Origin: Anaerolineae bacterium
GTDB taxonomy: Bacteria > Chloroflexota > Anaerolineae > Aggregatilineales > Phototrophicaceae
Assembly: GCA_017303635.1 (NCBI GenBank)
Contig: JAFLCG010000003.1
Location: 62,001-126,000 of the forward strand
DNA length: 64,000 nucleotides
Reading direction: 5' to 3'
The notes below the pieces were generated by a model. It made no database searches. It was not told the origin of the DNA and saw nothing but the letters and a program-made list of their open reading frames with translations. Every line of letters begins with the position of its first letter. Within the stretch, counting starts at the first letter, position 1. Positions 26,720-36,097 of the stretch are shown here, piece by piece. The translations under genes were made by a program, and so were the position numbers.

Positions 26720-28126
26720 CTAAAAGGGCACTGTATTGCTGACGAAAGCGATCTGCTGGCTATCCGGCGACCAGGACGGCACGTTGATGCTGCCCTGTCC
26801 GCCATACAGGTAGGCAATCACACGAGGGGTGCCGCCGTTGAGCGGCATCTGCCGCAAATAGACTCGCTTGGCCGCCGGATGATCGCTCGGTTCAACTTCC
26901 CCCACCAAGTAGGTGAGGAACACGAACGACTGACCATCCGGGGCGATGTGGGGAAACCAGTTGTTGTATTCGTCGTCGGTCATGGGTTCCTGCGCGCTGC
27001 CATCCGCCTTCATGCGCCAGATCTGCATCCGACCGCTGCGCACTGAGTTGAAGTATATGTACTGTCCATCCGGTGTGTATTCCGGCCCATCATCCAAACC
27101 CGGCGCGGTCGTCAGGCGGACTTCGGCCCCGCCAATTGCTGGAATCCGGTAGATATCATAGTCGCCGTCGCGCAAGGCCGTGTACACCAGATGCTGACCA
27201 TCTGGCGACCAGCCATGCAGATAAGAGGGTCCTAAGGGTGTCACCAGGCGAGGCTGCCCCCCAGTCAAAGGCACCGTATAGATGCGAGAGTGATAATCAG
27301 GCGGAAGGTGATGGCTGATCGCCAGGGTAGTTCCATCAAACGAAATGACGTGATCGTTGTTGTTTCTGAGCACATCTCCCGTGTCAATCCGTTCAATAGC
27401 CTTGGTTGCCAGATCAAAGCGATAGAGCTGTCCTGCCTGGTTGAAGATTAATGCCTGACCATCCCGTGTCCAGTTTGGTGCCTCAAAAACGTGGTTGGCA
27501 CTGTATAGCACACTGCGATACCCGCTGCGGACATCCAAGACTTCCAAACGACTGCCGAAGGGATCACGCTCGCGGTTAAAACCGGCAGCCACCGGCACAA
27601 CCACCCGCACATCCCGAAAGACCACTTCGGATGCCGCATTATCCTGAGCAGGCGAGGCAAACAAGCCCACATAAAGCTCTGCACCCAAGTCCACATCGGC
27701 TACCTCCACAGTGGCGAACGGTTCGCCAAAGCGGGCTGCTGACAACCGATAGGTGGTGCCGCACCGTTCCAGTTGAATGACATCTGCCCCATTGACTGCC
27801 AGCGGGGTCGCTTCCGAGTGACCTTCGGCTGCCCGCCGAACGTCCAGCAGTGCGCTTCCCGTACCAGACAGACTGGCGGAAACCTGCGCCGAATGAGCCT
27901 CCAGCGTCGCGCGGGCCAGCCAACCGACCTGAGCGGGAGCGTGGCTCCCATTCCAGGTGGCCCGCGCCGTCAGGATGAAGTCCCCGGTCAAACGCCGCCA
28001 GACGAAGTGTGAGCCACCACCGGCAGGGCTGGTCAGGATGATCGCCTGTTGACGGAAGTCCTCAACAGCTGAGCCGGGGACTTGATAAGCACCTAAATCA
28101 ATTTGATATGGAAGATCGAATAGCAT
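26720..28126 (-). CDS. DUF1349-like plus PD40 beta-propeller protein
   Basis: 468 residues from ATG 28126; an in-frame ATG exists at 28195 but the leader looks non-coding. Residues 1-190 resemble a concanavalin-like DUF1349 domain (LTGDFILTARATWNGS, VGWLARAT). The C-terminal 260 residues carry TolB-type PD40 blades: WSPDGQHLVYTALRDGDYDIY, YTPDGQYIYFNSVRSGRMQI and WSPDSQQIAFVSNT. No signal peptide. Divergent from the polyol operon with the LacI operators between, so it could be co-regulated. Possibly a carbohydrate-recognition protein. Confidence 0.75.
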   Translation of the reverse strand: MLFDLPYQIDLGAYQVPGSAVEDFRQQAIILTSPAGGGSHFVWRRLTGDFILTARATWNGSHAPAQVGWLARATLEAHSAQVSASLSGTGSALLDVRRAAEGHSEATPLAVNGADVIQLERCGTTYRLSAARFGEPFATVEVADVDLGAELYVGLFASPAQDNAASEVVFRDVRVVVPVAAGFNRERDPFGSRLEVLDVRSGYRSVLYSANHVFEAPNWTRDGQALIFNQAGQLYRFDLATKAIERIDTGDVLRNNNDHVISFDGTTLAISHHLPPDYHSRIYTVPLTGGQPRLVTPLGPSYLHGWSPDGQHLVYTALRDGDYDIYRIPAIGGAEVRLTTAPGLDDGPEYTPDGQYIYFNSVRSGRMQIWRMKADGSAQEPMTDDEYNNWFPHIAPDGQSFVFLTYLVGEVEPSDHPAAKRVYLRQMPLNGGTPRVIAYLYGGQGSINVPSWSPDSQQIAFVSNTVPF

Positions 28127-28256
28127 GGTCAACCTGTTGGATTCTGTGCTGGAGCTGGATGACTTTACATCGCTGTTGACCCGCCCGCCAACCACCTGGT
28201 TTCAGCGCGACCCGCTCGAATCAGGCAGAAAGTACAACCCCTTTTTAACTTCCTAG

Positions 28257-28285
28257 TTGCAAGCGATTCAAAATCATGCTAGTCT
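28257..28285 (+). promoter_or_regulatory. Promoter of the polyol transport operon
   Basis: TTGCAA (28257-28262), 17-bp spacer, TAGTCT (28280-28285). The -10 box touches the left edge of the LacI palindrome, so a bound repressor would cover the transcription start. Inferred from consensus only. Confidence 0.5.
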
Positions 28286-28314
28286 GTAAGCGTTTACAAT
28301 TGTAAACGCTTACA
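28285..28314. promoter_or_regulatory. 30-bp perfect palindrome: two LacI-type operators
   Basis: TGTAAGCGTTTACAA followed directly by its exact reverse complement. It contains TGTAAGCGTTTACA (28285-28298) and TGTAAACGCTTACA (28301-28314), both matching the LacI-family TGTAA-n-CG-n-TTACA pattern. It lies 32 bp upstream of the binding-protein start. The LacI gene at 31.6 kb is the obvious regulator. Confidence 0.8.
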
Positions 28315-28346
28315 ATTGGTAAAGTTGTACTGAAAGGATCGAAAGT

Positions 28347-29693
28347 ATGCTTAGGTCAATGCTCGTTTTAGTAGTCCTTCTCTTTTTGGTAGGTGGTACG
28401 CTGGTCTCTGCACAGGACCCAGTGGAACTGACCATCGCTACCGTCAATAATCCTGATATGGTCGTCATGGAAAGCTTTACGGAGGTTTTTGAAGCTGCCT
28501 ATCCGAATATTTCTCTAAACTGGGTTATCCTGCCTGAAAATGAACTCCGCGCTACCGTCACCACCGACGTTGCGACCGGCTCCAGCACGTTTGATATTGT
28601 GACGGTCGGTATGTTCGAAGCCCCCATCTGGGCGCAGAACGGCTGGATCCACTCGATTGATGATCTGGCAGCCCAGTACCCAGACAACGTCCAGGCGGAC
28701 TACGGCTTTGATGACCTGCTGCCGGGCGTCAAGCTGGGCCTGTCGTATGAGAACGAACTGTACGCGCTGCCCTTCTACGGCGAATCCAGCATGTTGTTCT
28801 ACAACAAGGCCATGTTCGCTGAAGCTGGTCTCGAGATGCCGGAACAACCCACCTGGGATCAGGTTCGGGAATTCGCCTGCGCGCTGCATGACCCGGACAA
28901 TGGCCGTTACGGGATCGCCCTACGCGGTCTGCCGGGCTGGGGCGAAATCATGGCTCCGCTGACCACCGTCGTGAATACCTATGGTGGCCGCTGGTTCGAT
29001 GAGAACTGGGAACCCCAACTGAATTCACCCGAATGGAATGCCGCCGTCAGCTTCTACGTCAACCTGATCAATGAATGCGGTCAGCCCGGCGCAACCGGTA
29101 CCGGTTTCACCGAAGCCTTGACTTTGATGGCGCAAGGACAGGCCGCTATGTGGGTTGATGCCACCGTCGCTGCCGGTTTCCTCTCTAATCCGGAACAGTC
29201 GCAGATCGTCGATGACCTCGGCTTCGCTCCGGCTCCGGTCGGCCCGGTTGCCAAGGGTAATCACTGGCTGTGGGCATGGTCGCTGGCAATCCCCAGCACC
29301 ACCACCCATGTCGCTGAAGCCCTGCAATTCGCTACCTGGGCGACCAGCCGTGATTACATTGAACTGGTCGGCACCACCAATGGTTGGGCGACCATCCCGC
29401 CGGGAACCCGCGTTTCCACCTATGAACGCGCGGAATATTTGGAAGCTGCTCCGTTTGCCCCGGTGGTCCTGGGCCTGATGGAAAGCGCCGACCCGACCGA
29501 CTCGACCCGTGATACGGTGCCGTATGTCGGCGTGCAGTTCGTCGGCATTCCCGAATTCCAGGGGATTGGTACAGATGTCTCGCAGTTGATCGCTGAAGCC
29601 CTGGCTGGTGATAATACCGTGGAAGCTGCGCTGGCGCGGGCCAACGAGATTACACGGGAAGCCATGGAAGAAGCTGGCTACTACGACGGCTAA
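28347..29693 (+). CDS. Polyol/sugar ABC transporter, substrate-binding protein (SmoE-like)
   Basis: 448 residues. Signal peptide MLRSMLVLVVLLFLVGG then TLVSAQ. Family 1 extracellular binding protein: ELTIATVNNPDMVVMESF, FEAPIWAQNGWIHSIDDL, YALPFYGESSMLFYNKAMF and WLWAWSLAIP, patterns seen in sorbitol/mannitol receptors. The two permeases, LacI regulator and two polyol dehydrogenases that follow support a sugar alcohol as ligand. AAAGGA precedes ATG 28347. A hairpin separates it from the permease genes. Confidence 0.88.
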   Translation: MLRSMLVLVVLLFLVGGTLVSAQDPVELTIATVNNPDMVVMESFTEVFEAAYPNISLNWVILPENELRATVTTDVATGSSTFDIVTVGMFEAPIWAQNGWIHSIDDLAAQYPDNVQADYGFDDLLPGVKLGLSYENELYALPFYGESSMLFYNKAMFAEAGLEMPEQPTWDQVREFACALHDPDNGRYGIALRGLPGWGEIMAPLTTVVNTYGGRWFDENWEPQLNSPEWNAAVSFYVNLINECGQPGATGTGFTEALTLMAQGQAAMWVDATVAAGFLSNPEQSQIVDDLGFAPAPVGPVAKGNHWLWAWSLAIPSTTTHVAEALQFATWATSRDYIELVGTTNGWATIPPGTRVSTYERAEYLEAAPFAPVVLGLMESADPTDSTRDTVPYVGVQFVGIPEFQGIGTDVSQLIAEALAGDNTVEAALARANEITREAMEEAGYYDG

Positions 29694-29709
29694 ACGCCTG
29701 GTAACTGAA

Positions 29710-29741
29710 CGGCAGGGCGGTCTTCAACGGCAGCCCTGCCG
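29710..29741 (+). terminator. Hairpin between binding-protein and permease genes
   Basis: CGGCAGGGC (29710-29718) pairs with GCCCTGCCG (29733-29741), 9 bp perfect. It lies 17 bp after the binding-protein stop. Such hairpins in importer operons often stabilise the upstream mRNA and give partial termination so that less permease is made. Confidence 0.6.
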
Positions 29742-29779
29742 CTTCCCTTCTTTGAAAATTAGTCACGAGAATAGGTCTG

Positions 29780-30709
29780 ATGACTACCACTTACAGCGTT
29801 ACGGCCCCGGTTCCCAAAAAGCGTGCTCGACCTTTTGAAAATCTGTTTTCCCGGCAGTCACTCCCCCTCCCGGCGATCATCTTCATGATCGTCGTCACCC
29901 AGATCCCGCTGATCCTGACCTTACGCTACAGCCTCGAGCGCTGGAATTTACTCCGACCGGAACGACGGGCGTTCATCTGGTTCAACAACTACATCAACAT
30001 CCTGGAAAACCGGGACTTCTGGACGATCATCCTAAACACACTCGTCCTGACTCTGTCGGTCGTCGTCCTGAGCCTTATTTTAGGCATGCTGCTGGCGCTG
30101 CTCCTGAACCGGGAATTCCCGGGGCGGAACATCGTGCGAACGATGTTGATTACCCCATTTCTCATCATGCCGACCGTCTCCGCCGTATTGTGGAAGAACG
30201 TGCTGTTTAACCCGGCCTTTGGGTTACTGGCAGCCATCTACGCGATGCTGGGGCTGCCACGACCGGACTTGCTGGCGGATGCCCCGATGGCATCGGTCAT
30301 TACGGTCATCGTCTGGCAGTGGACACCCTTCATGATGCTGATCCTGCTGGCCGGGCTGCAGTCCTTGGATGCCGAGCAGATGGAAGCCTCGCAGATCGAT
30401 GGCGCGGGCCGGGTTACGCAGTTCCGCTACATCGTCCTGCCGCACTTGCAGCGCTATATCGAAATTGCCGTGCTGATGGAAACGCTGTTCATCCTGAGCG
30501 TATTTGGCGAGATCTTTGTGACCACGACAGGCGGGCCGGGCATCCAAACCACCAACCTCTCGTTTGGCATCTACCAGGAAGCCTTCCAACGCTGGAACAT
30601 TGGTGAGGCCAGCGCCATGGGGATCTACGCCATCATCCTGGCGAATATCGTGGTGCTGCTCTTCGTTCGGGTGCTGCGGCGTGGTCGCCATGAGGGGGTA
30701 ACCGCATGA
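29780..30709 (+). CDS. Polyol ABC transporter permease (SmoF-like)
   Basis: 309 residues, six transmembrane helices after a polar 30-residue start. The cytoplasmic EAA loop reads MEASQIDGAGRVTQFRYIVLP. MalF-like carbohydrate permease of the CUT1 class. Overlaps the next permease by four bases. No ATPase gene occurs in this locus, so it must share one encoded elsewhere. Confidence 0.9.
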   Translation: MTTTYSVTAPVPKKRARPFENLFSRQSLPLPAIIFMIVVTQIPLILTLRYSLERWNLLRPERRAFIWFNNYINILENRDFWTIILNTLVLTLSVVVLSLILGMLLALLLNREFPGRNIVRTMLITPFLIMPTVSAVLWKNVLFNPAFGLLAAIYAMLGLPRPDLLADAPMASVITVIVWQWTPFMMLILLAGLQSLDAEQMEASQIDGAGRVTQFRYIVLPHLQRYIEIAVLMETLFILSVFGEIFVTTTGGPGIQTTNLSFGIYQEAFQRWNIGEASAMGIYAIILANIVVLLFVRVLRRGRHEGVTA

Positions 30710-31527
30710 AGTCAAACCGCTGGATGGGCTTTGGTTTGACCGCCCTAACTTACCTGGTTGCTATCCTAGTCTTTTTCCCGATCCTATGGATGGTTTTGAC
30801 CTCATTTAAGACCGAAGGGGATGCTTTTGCCTTCCCACCGCAACTGTTCTTTTCGCCGACGCTCGCTAACTGGCAGATCGCCCTGCTGGACTCCAACTTC
30901 ACCAGCCACCTGGCCAATACACTGATCGTCACGCTGATTTCAACTCTGATCGCCCTAGGGCTGGGTATTCCGGCGGCTTATGCCCTGGCCTATTACCCCA
31001 CCCGGCGCAGCGATTTCACCCTGAGCTGGTTGATCTCTACCCGAATGCTGCCACCTGTCGGCATTATCGTGCCGCTGTTCGTCATTTTCCGGGATTTGGG
31101 GATGCGTGATACTCACCTGAGCCTGATTATCATCTACACCGCCATGAACCTGCCGCTGGTCATCTGGATGATGCGATCCTTTTTCCTGGATGTTCCGCAA
31201 GAAATCATGGAGGCGGGTAGGATTGACGGTACCGGACTCTGGCAGGAATTCCGGCACATCGCAGTGCCGTTGGTACGGCCTGGTCTGTTTGCGACAGCCC
31301 TGTTATGCATGATCTTCGCCTGGAATGAGTTTTTCTTCGCCTTTAGCCTGACCGTCACGGATGCGGCTCCGCTATCGGTCTATATTTCATCGTTCAAAAC
31401 CGCTGAAGGCCTGTTCTGGGCCAAGATGTCTGCCGGGGCCACGGCAGCCGTGCTGCCGGTCGTCATTGCCGGCTGGTTTGCCCAAAAGCAACTGGTACAA
31501 GGTCTGACCATGGGAGCCGTGAAATAG
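30706..31527 (+). CDS. Polyol ABC transporter permease (SmoG-like)
   Basis: 273 residues, six transmembrane helices, MalG-like. EAA loop: IMEAGRIDGTGLWQEFRHIA. Starts with ATGA overlap to the first permease. The C-terminal AEGLFWAKMSAGATAAVLP and QKQLVQGLTMGAVK are typical of CUT1 permeases. Forms the channel with the preceding gene. Confidence 0.9.
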   Translation: MKSNRWMGFGLTALTYLVAILVFFPILWMVLTSFKTEGDAFAFPPQLFFSPTLANWQIALLDSNFTSHLANTLIVTLISTLIALGLGIPAAYALAYYPTRRSDFTLSWLISTRMLPPVGIIVPLFVIFRDLGMRDTHLSLIIIYTAMNLPLVIWMMRSFFLDVPQEIMEAGRIDGTGLWQEFRHIAVPLVRPGLFATALLCMIFAWNEFFFAFSLTVTDAAPLSVYISSFKTAEGLFWAKMSAGATAAVLPVVIAGWFAQKQLVQGLTMGAVK

Positions 31528-31586
31528 GGAGGCGGTTGGCCTATACTTACGGTCTCATCTCATAGTTGAATTTTCGGAAGCCTAGT

Positions 31587-32618
31587 GTGGACCAAAAAAC
31601 GAGTAAGGCAACAATGCTGGAGGTTGCAAAGGAAGCCGGTGTATCCATTGCGACGGTATCGCGGGTAGTGAATGGTGAGGGCGGGGTTAGCAAGACGCTG
31701 GAAAACCGCGTGCGGCGAGCGGTCAAGAAGCTGCACTATCACCCCAGTTCAGTGGCGCAGAGCCTGGCCAAACAGCGTTCGATGCTGGTTGGTATTCTGG
31801 TACCGCTGCTCGAACACCCCTACTACAGCCGCATTGCATCCGTCATCGAACGCCGCCTATTCGACTGTGGCTACCAGGCGCTTATATGCAATACCGAGGA
31901 AGATGAGGATCGTGAACGCGCTTATATCGAAATGCTGCTGCGGCAGCGGGTTGAAGGCATCATTATCGACTCGTCGGCACGCAATTCCAAAAATCTGACC
32001 GAGCTGCACGAGAATCACATTCCGATTGTCCTGTTTGACCGGGTCCTTTCCGATGTACAGTGCAACCAGGTGTTCTGTGATAATTCGCAGGGTGGTTTTA
32101 GCGGCATCCAGCATCTGGTGGAACTAGGGCATCGGCGCATCGGGGTGATTGCCGCACCCAGCTACCCGGAAACGCTGCAACGCCGTATCCGGGGAACCCG
32201 TGAAGCCGTTGAGTTTTTCGGGATTGATGATGATCCTGAACTGTTGGTGGTGGGAGATACGCAGTTGTTTGACATGGGCTATGAAGCCGGGCTGCACTTG
32301 CTGCGCCTGCCGGTTCCGCCGACCGCCATCTTTGCCCTGACGGATGTGACAGCCATTGGTGTGATGCATGCAGCAGCGGAGATGAACCTGCGCATTCCGG
32401 ACGATCTGTCGCTGATGGGCTATGACGACCTGCCCTTTGCCTCTTACACCGTCCCCCAGCTGACGACTGTCGCCCAACCGCTGGATCAAATGGGGGCGAC
32501 CGCGGTCGAGGTGCTGCTGGATCAAATGGGCAAGCAAGATCAACCGCCAGTCAAAGCGGTCTTGACGACCAAACTGGTTGTGCGCGGTTCAACGGCCCCA
32601 CCGAAGCGTCAGACATAA
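31587..32618 (+). CDS. LacI-family transcriptional regulator of the polyol locus
   Basis: 343 residues from GTG 31587, chosen because GGAAG lies six bases upstream; TTG 31566 is possible. N-terminal HTH with ATMLEVAKEAGVSIATVSRV and hinge helix PSSVAQSLAKQRS. The periplasmic-binding-like domain has VGILVPLLEHPYY, VLFDRV, GHRRIGVIAAPSYPET and a C-terminal SLMGYDDLPFASY. 59 bp downstream of the permease gene. Probably binds the palindromic operators at 28285-28314 and is released by a polyol or its product. Confidence 0.9.
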   Translation: MDQKTSKATMLEVAKEAGVSIATVSRVVNGEGGVSKTLENRVRRAVKKLHYHPSSVAQSLAKQRSMLVGILVPLLEHPYYSRIASVIERRLFDCGYQALICNTEEDEDRERAYIEMLLRQRVEGIIIDSSARNSKNLTELHENHIPIVLFDRVLSDVQCNQVFCDNSQGGFSGIQHLVELGHRRIGVIAAPSYPETLQRRIRGTREAVEFFGIDDDPELLVVGDTQLFDMGYEAGLHLLRLPVPPTAIFALTDVTAIGVMHAAAEMNLRIPDDLSLMGYDDLPFASYTVPQLTTVAQPLDQMGATAVEVLLDQMGKQDQPPVKAVLTTKLVVRGSTAPPKRQT

Positions 32619-32684
32619 GACTGGAGTTGACCGGATGACAGGGCAAAAGCGGGTCATCTTTATACAGGAATGAGGCACCCGACC

Positions 32685-33725
32685 ATGGAAGCCGTCGTAT
32701 TGGAAAAGCAACACGATCTGCGTATTCGGGATATTTCCCTCACAGAACCGCTGGGACCACACGATGTTCGCATTGATCTGCGGACGGTAGGGGTGTGTGG
32801 GAGTGATGTTCATTACTACGAATGGGGCAAAATCGGCCCTTTCGTGGTCAATGAGCCGATGATCCTCGGTCATGAAGCCTCTGGCAAAGTGGTCGAAGTC
32901 GGCGCGGAAGTCACCCATCTGAAAGTGGGAGATCGAGTCTGTATGGAACCGGGCATCCCGGATCCCAACAGCCGCGCCACCCGCCTCGGCATCTATAACC
33001 TGGATCCAGCAGTGCGCTTCTGGGCAACCCCACCTGTCCACGGGGTGCTGCGTCCCAGCGTCGTCCATCCGGCGGCTTTCACTTTCAAACTACCAGACAA
33101 CGTGACCTATGCTGAAGGCGCGATGATCGAACCGCTGGCCGTGGGCCTGCACGCTGCCAATAAAGCCCGCATCCGCCCCGGGGATGTGGCGGTTGTGATG
33201 GGTGCTGGCCCGATTGGCATCCTCACTGCCCTGTCCGCACTGGCAGGGGGATGCAGCCAGATCTTCATCAGCGATGTGCAGCAGCCTAAACTCGATTTGG
33301 CTGCGTCGCTCGGCCCGATTATCCCGGTCAATGTCAAAGAAGAAAACCTGGTCGAAGTCATCAACCGCCATACCGAAGGCTGGGGCGCGGACATCGTCTT
33401 TGAGTGCAGCGGTAACGAACGAGCGGCTGCTGATGTATTCAAGCCGCTTTGCCCTGGTGGGACGGTGGTGCTGGTCGGTATTCCCGGCAGTCCATTCCCG
33501 TTTGATGTCTCTGCCGCGCAGATCAAAGAAGCCCGCATCGAAAATGTCTTCCGTTACGCGCATGTCTATCCACGCGCACTGGCCCTGATGGGCAGCGGCA
33601 AGCTGGATGTCAAACCGTTGATTACGGATCGCTTCAGCTTTGCGGACAGTGTCAAGGCCTTTGACTATGCCCTGCACATGCCGCCAACCTCGGTCAAAGT
33701 GCAGATTACTGTTGCAGACGATTAA
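32685..33725 (+). CDS. Sorbitol/xylitol (L-iditol) 2-dehydrogenase-like enzyme
   Basis: 346 residues from ATG 32685 (GAGG upstream; ATG 32670 also possible). Zinc-type medium-chain dehydrogenase: [33 protein letters not shown], catalytic-site MIEPLAVG and nucleotide loop VMGAGPIGI. The loop that usually holds four structural-zinc cysteines reads [19 protein letters not shown] and has none, so only the catalytic zinc is expected. It should oxidise a sugar alcohol with NAD+. Part of the polyol locus. Confidence 0.85.
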   Translation: MEAVVLEKQHDLRIRDISLTEPLGPHDVRIDLRTVGVCGSDVHYYEWGKIGPFVVNEPMILGHEASGKVVEVGAEVTHLKVGDRVCMEPGIPDPNSRATRLGIYNLDPAVRFWATPPVHGVLRPSVVHPAAFTFKLPDNVTYAEGAMIEPLAVGLHAANKARIRPGDVAVVMGAGPIGILTALSALAGGCSQIFISDVQQPKLDLAASLGPIIPVNVKEENLVEVINRHTEGWGADIVFECSGNERAAADVFKPLCPGGTVVLVGIPGSPFPFDVSAAQIKEARIENVFRYAHVYPRALALMGSGKLDVKPLITDRFSFADSVKAFDYALHMPPTSVKVQITVADD

Positions 33726-33742
33726 ACCCGGAGGGTGGCCCC

Positions 33743-34753
33743 ATGAAGGCCGGAGTTTTTCATCAACCGGGCAGCCTGACTTTTCAGGACATGCCCGAAC
33801 CGTCAGTCGGCCCGCAGGATGTTTTGATTGCCGTTCAATATGCCGGCATTTGTGGCACCGATGTGCATATCCTCAAAGGGGAATATGAGGCTCACTACCC
33901 CCTGATCCCTGGTCATGAATTCAGCGGCGTCGTGGCTGCCGTTGGCGCGGAGGTCAGCCGCTTCAAGGTAGGCGACCGGGTGACCGCTGACCCCAATGTG
34001 CCATGTGGCCGCTGCACGTTTTGCCAGCGTAATGAACCCAATCAGTGCCGGGATTTGCGGGCTATTGGCGTGACGGGTAATGGTGGATTCGCACAGTATG
34101 TGACCGCCCCGGAAGGCAATGTCTTTTCCATCGGCGACCTGGCCTTCGACGCTGCTGCGCTGATCGAACCGCTGGCGTGTGTGGTCTGGGGGTTGAAGCA
34201 GGTGGAGATCCAGCCGGGTGACAGTGTGCTGCTGTTTGGGGCCGGGCCGATGGGCTGCCTGCTCTTGCAGGCGGTCCGCTGCGCCGGGGCCGCGCGCATC
34301 ACCGTCATTGATCCCGTCCAGTGGCGGCTTGATCTGGCCCGGTCACTTGGCGCGACCGATACCTATCTGCCGGGCGATCACCTCGGGAGTGTTTTAGAGA
34401 AACACGAACCCTACGGCTATGATGTGGTGGTTGATGCGACCGGCGTCCCCGCCGTACTGGAAGCTGCCTTTGCCTACACCAAACCGCGGGGCAAATTCTG
34501 GGTGTTTGGGGTGACACCGGCGGGCACCCAGATTCGCGTGCCAGCCTATGACATCTTCCGCAAAGACCTAAAGATCATCGGCAGTTTTGCCGTCAACCGT
34601 ACCTTCCCACAAGCCATCACGCTGATTCAGAGCGGCGCGGTGCAGGTCACGCCGCTGATCTCCCACCGCCTGCCGCTGCGGGAATTCGAGCGCGGCTTTG
34701 AGCTGGCCCAGCATGATCCGGCCCGGATGAAAGTCCAGTTCGCGCTGGATTGA
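33743..34753 (+). CDS. Zinc-dependent polyol dehydrogenase (arabinitol dehydrogenase-like)
   Basis: 336 residues; GGAGG eight bases before ATG 33743 and only 17 bp after the previous dehydrogenase. Has GICGTDVHILKGEY, PGHEFSGVVAAVG and the complete structural-zinc cluster VPCGRCTFCQRNEPNQC, with nucleotide loop LFGAGPMGC. Resembles D-arabinitol or other polyol 2-/4-dehydrogenases. With the preceding enzyme it would oxidise two different polyols or positions. Confidence 0.83.
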   Translation: MKAGVFHQPGSLTFQDMPEPSVGPQDVLIAVQYAGICGTDVHILKGEYEAHYPLIPGHEFSGVVAAVGAEVSRFKVGDRVTADPNVPCGRCTFCQRNEPNQCRDLRAIGVTGNGGFAQYVTAPEGNVFSIGDLAFDAAALIEPLACVVWGLKQVEIQPGDSVLLFGAGPMGCLLLQAVRCAGAARITVIDPVQWRLDLARSLGATDTYLPGDHLGSVLEKHEPYGYDVVVDATGVPAVLEAAFAYTKPRGKFWVFGVTPAGTQIRVPAYDIFRKDLKIIGSFAVNRTFPQAITLIQSGAVQVTPLISHRLPLREFERGFELAQHDPARMKVQFALD

Positions 34754-34935
34754 TCGCATGCATCGCGTTCTTCCGGCGGGCTGTGAGTCCGTGACTGTGT
34801 GAGAGGTCGGGGCTTGTCGTTCATCTGATCGCGCCATGGAACTACAGTGGGCCAGTCCGTTATCTGGTTGCAAGTTTTATTCCTTCAGGATTAAGCTTGT
34901 GACCAGACTAGCCTATGTAGAGAAATGTAGCATTT

Positions 34936-35925
34936 ATGAATCGACGCCGCTTAACTGCCATCATCCGCATTGTGGTGACAGTTGCCCTGATGATCGCCCT
35001 CTTTACCCTGGTCATTGACGCTGAAGAACGTCAGAGCATGGTAGAACATATCAGTCAGTTGAACCTCAGTTTTTACCTGTTGGGCCTCGCCACGTTCTGT
35101 CTCTTCATCGCGGTTTGGGTGACTCGTTGGCGCTATCTGCTGCGTGCTGCCGGGGATCAAACCCCGTATCGCAGCCTGCTGGCGACTACGCTGGTCGGTA
35201 ATTTCTTCGCCCTATTCTTGCCGGAAGCAGTTGGCTCGGATGTCGCGCGCGCAACACGCGGGATGCAGTCGGCCACCAGTGCCAGTTTTGTCTCTACCGT
35301 CCTGCTGGATCGGGTGGTTGGCCTGGTCTCGCTGACGATTCTGGCGGGGAGCGCCCTGCTGCTCGGCAGCAATATCTTCACTGATCTGACTGCCGCTTAT
35401 GTAATTGGTGGGGTGGCTGTCTTTTTTGTGGTGGGCTGGTTTTTGTTCTTCAATCGGCGCTTTATGGAGTTCATCTTTGGCCTGATGTTCCGCCTGCCGA
35501 TTCTGCCCCGGATCGAAAAACCGATCCGCAGCCTGTACGAGGCACTCTACAGCTTTCACAACCGCCCGCGTATTCTCATTCAAGCGCTGCTGATGTCGCT
35601 GGTGGTCCAAAGCATCGAAATCACTTCAGTGGTCTGGTTAGGGCAGGCGCTGGGCTTGACCACCCCGTTGCCGTTCTACTTCATCGTTATGCCGATCGTG
35701 TGGCTGGTGATCACCATTCCAATCTCGATTGGTGGCCTGGGGATGCGGGAAGGGGTGTTCATCGCCTTCCTGGGGCAAGTGGGGGTGAGCCAACCGGATG
35801 CGCTGGCGCTCTCGCTGCTGTACTACTCCTTCAAAGTTGTTACAGGCGTGATCGGTGGCATCATCTGGATGCGTTTATCGGCAGCGACAGCTCTGGAAAC
35901 CGAGCCAGCCACGGCGGGTTCGTAA
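34936..35925 (+). CDS. Flippase-like / LPG-synthase transmembrane-domain protein
   Basis: 329 residues with about eight transmembrane helices. Motifs TRWRYLLRAAG, LFLPEAVGSDVARA and SIGGLGMREGVFIAF match the lysylphosphatidylglycerol-synthase TM region family (UPF0104). In MprF-type proteins this module flips lipids; alone it is often found near envelope glycosylation genes. 182 bp from the dehydrogenase, probably a separate unit. Confidence 0.85.
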   Translation: MNRRRLTAIIRIVVTVALMIALFTLVIDAEERQSMVEHISQLNLSFYLLGLATFCLFIAVWVTRWRYLLRAAGDQTPYRSLLATTLVGNFFALFLPEAVGSDVARATRGMQSATSASFVSTVLLDRVVGLVSLTILAGSALLLGSNIFTDLTAAYVIGGVAVFFVVGWFLFFNRRFMEFIFGLMFRLPILPRIEKPIRSLYEALYSFHNRPRILIQALLMSLVVQSIEITSVVWLGQALGLTTPLPFYFIVMPIVWLVITIPISIGGLGMREGVFIAFLGQVGVSQPDALALSLLYYSFKVVTGVIGGIIWMRLSAATALETEPATAGS

Positions 35926-36060
35926 GGGCGGCAGCTCCCGGTTCTGGACATATTGGACAGAATGGACAGATTTGACAGCCTTTTTTTGTCCAACATCCGG
36001 TGTGATAGTCAGTCGGTTCGGGCGAGTCGGTTTGTATACATTGTACCTGAAAGTGAGTGC

Positions 36061-36086
36061 AAAATCGGAACATATGTTCCGATTTT
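36061..36086. repeat. Dispersed palindrome, copy 2
   Basis: AAAATCGGAAC-ATAT-GTTCCGATTTT, perfect 11-bp arms, followed by TT. Core GAACATATGTTC fits the GAAC-N4-GTTC pattern of Gram-positive-type SOS boxes, but the stem and T run also fit a terminator after the flippase-like gene. Confidence 0.65.
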
Positions 36087-36097
36087 TTGGCACATCC

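Noticed and set aside
36061..36086. LexA/SOS box for a nearby gene
   Set aside because: Core fits GAAC-N4-GTTC, but neighbouring genes have no DNA-damage role and one repeat copy lies between divergent ordinary genes; kept as a repeat of unknown function.
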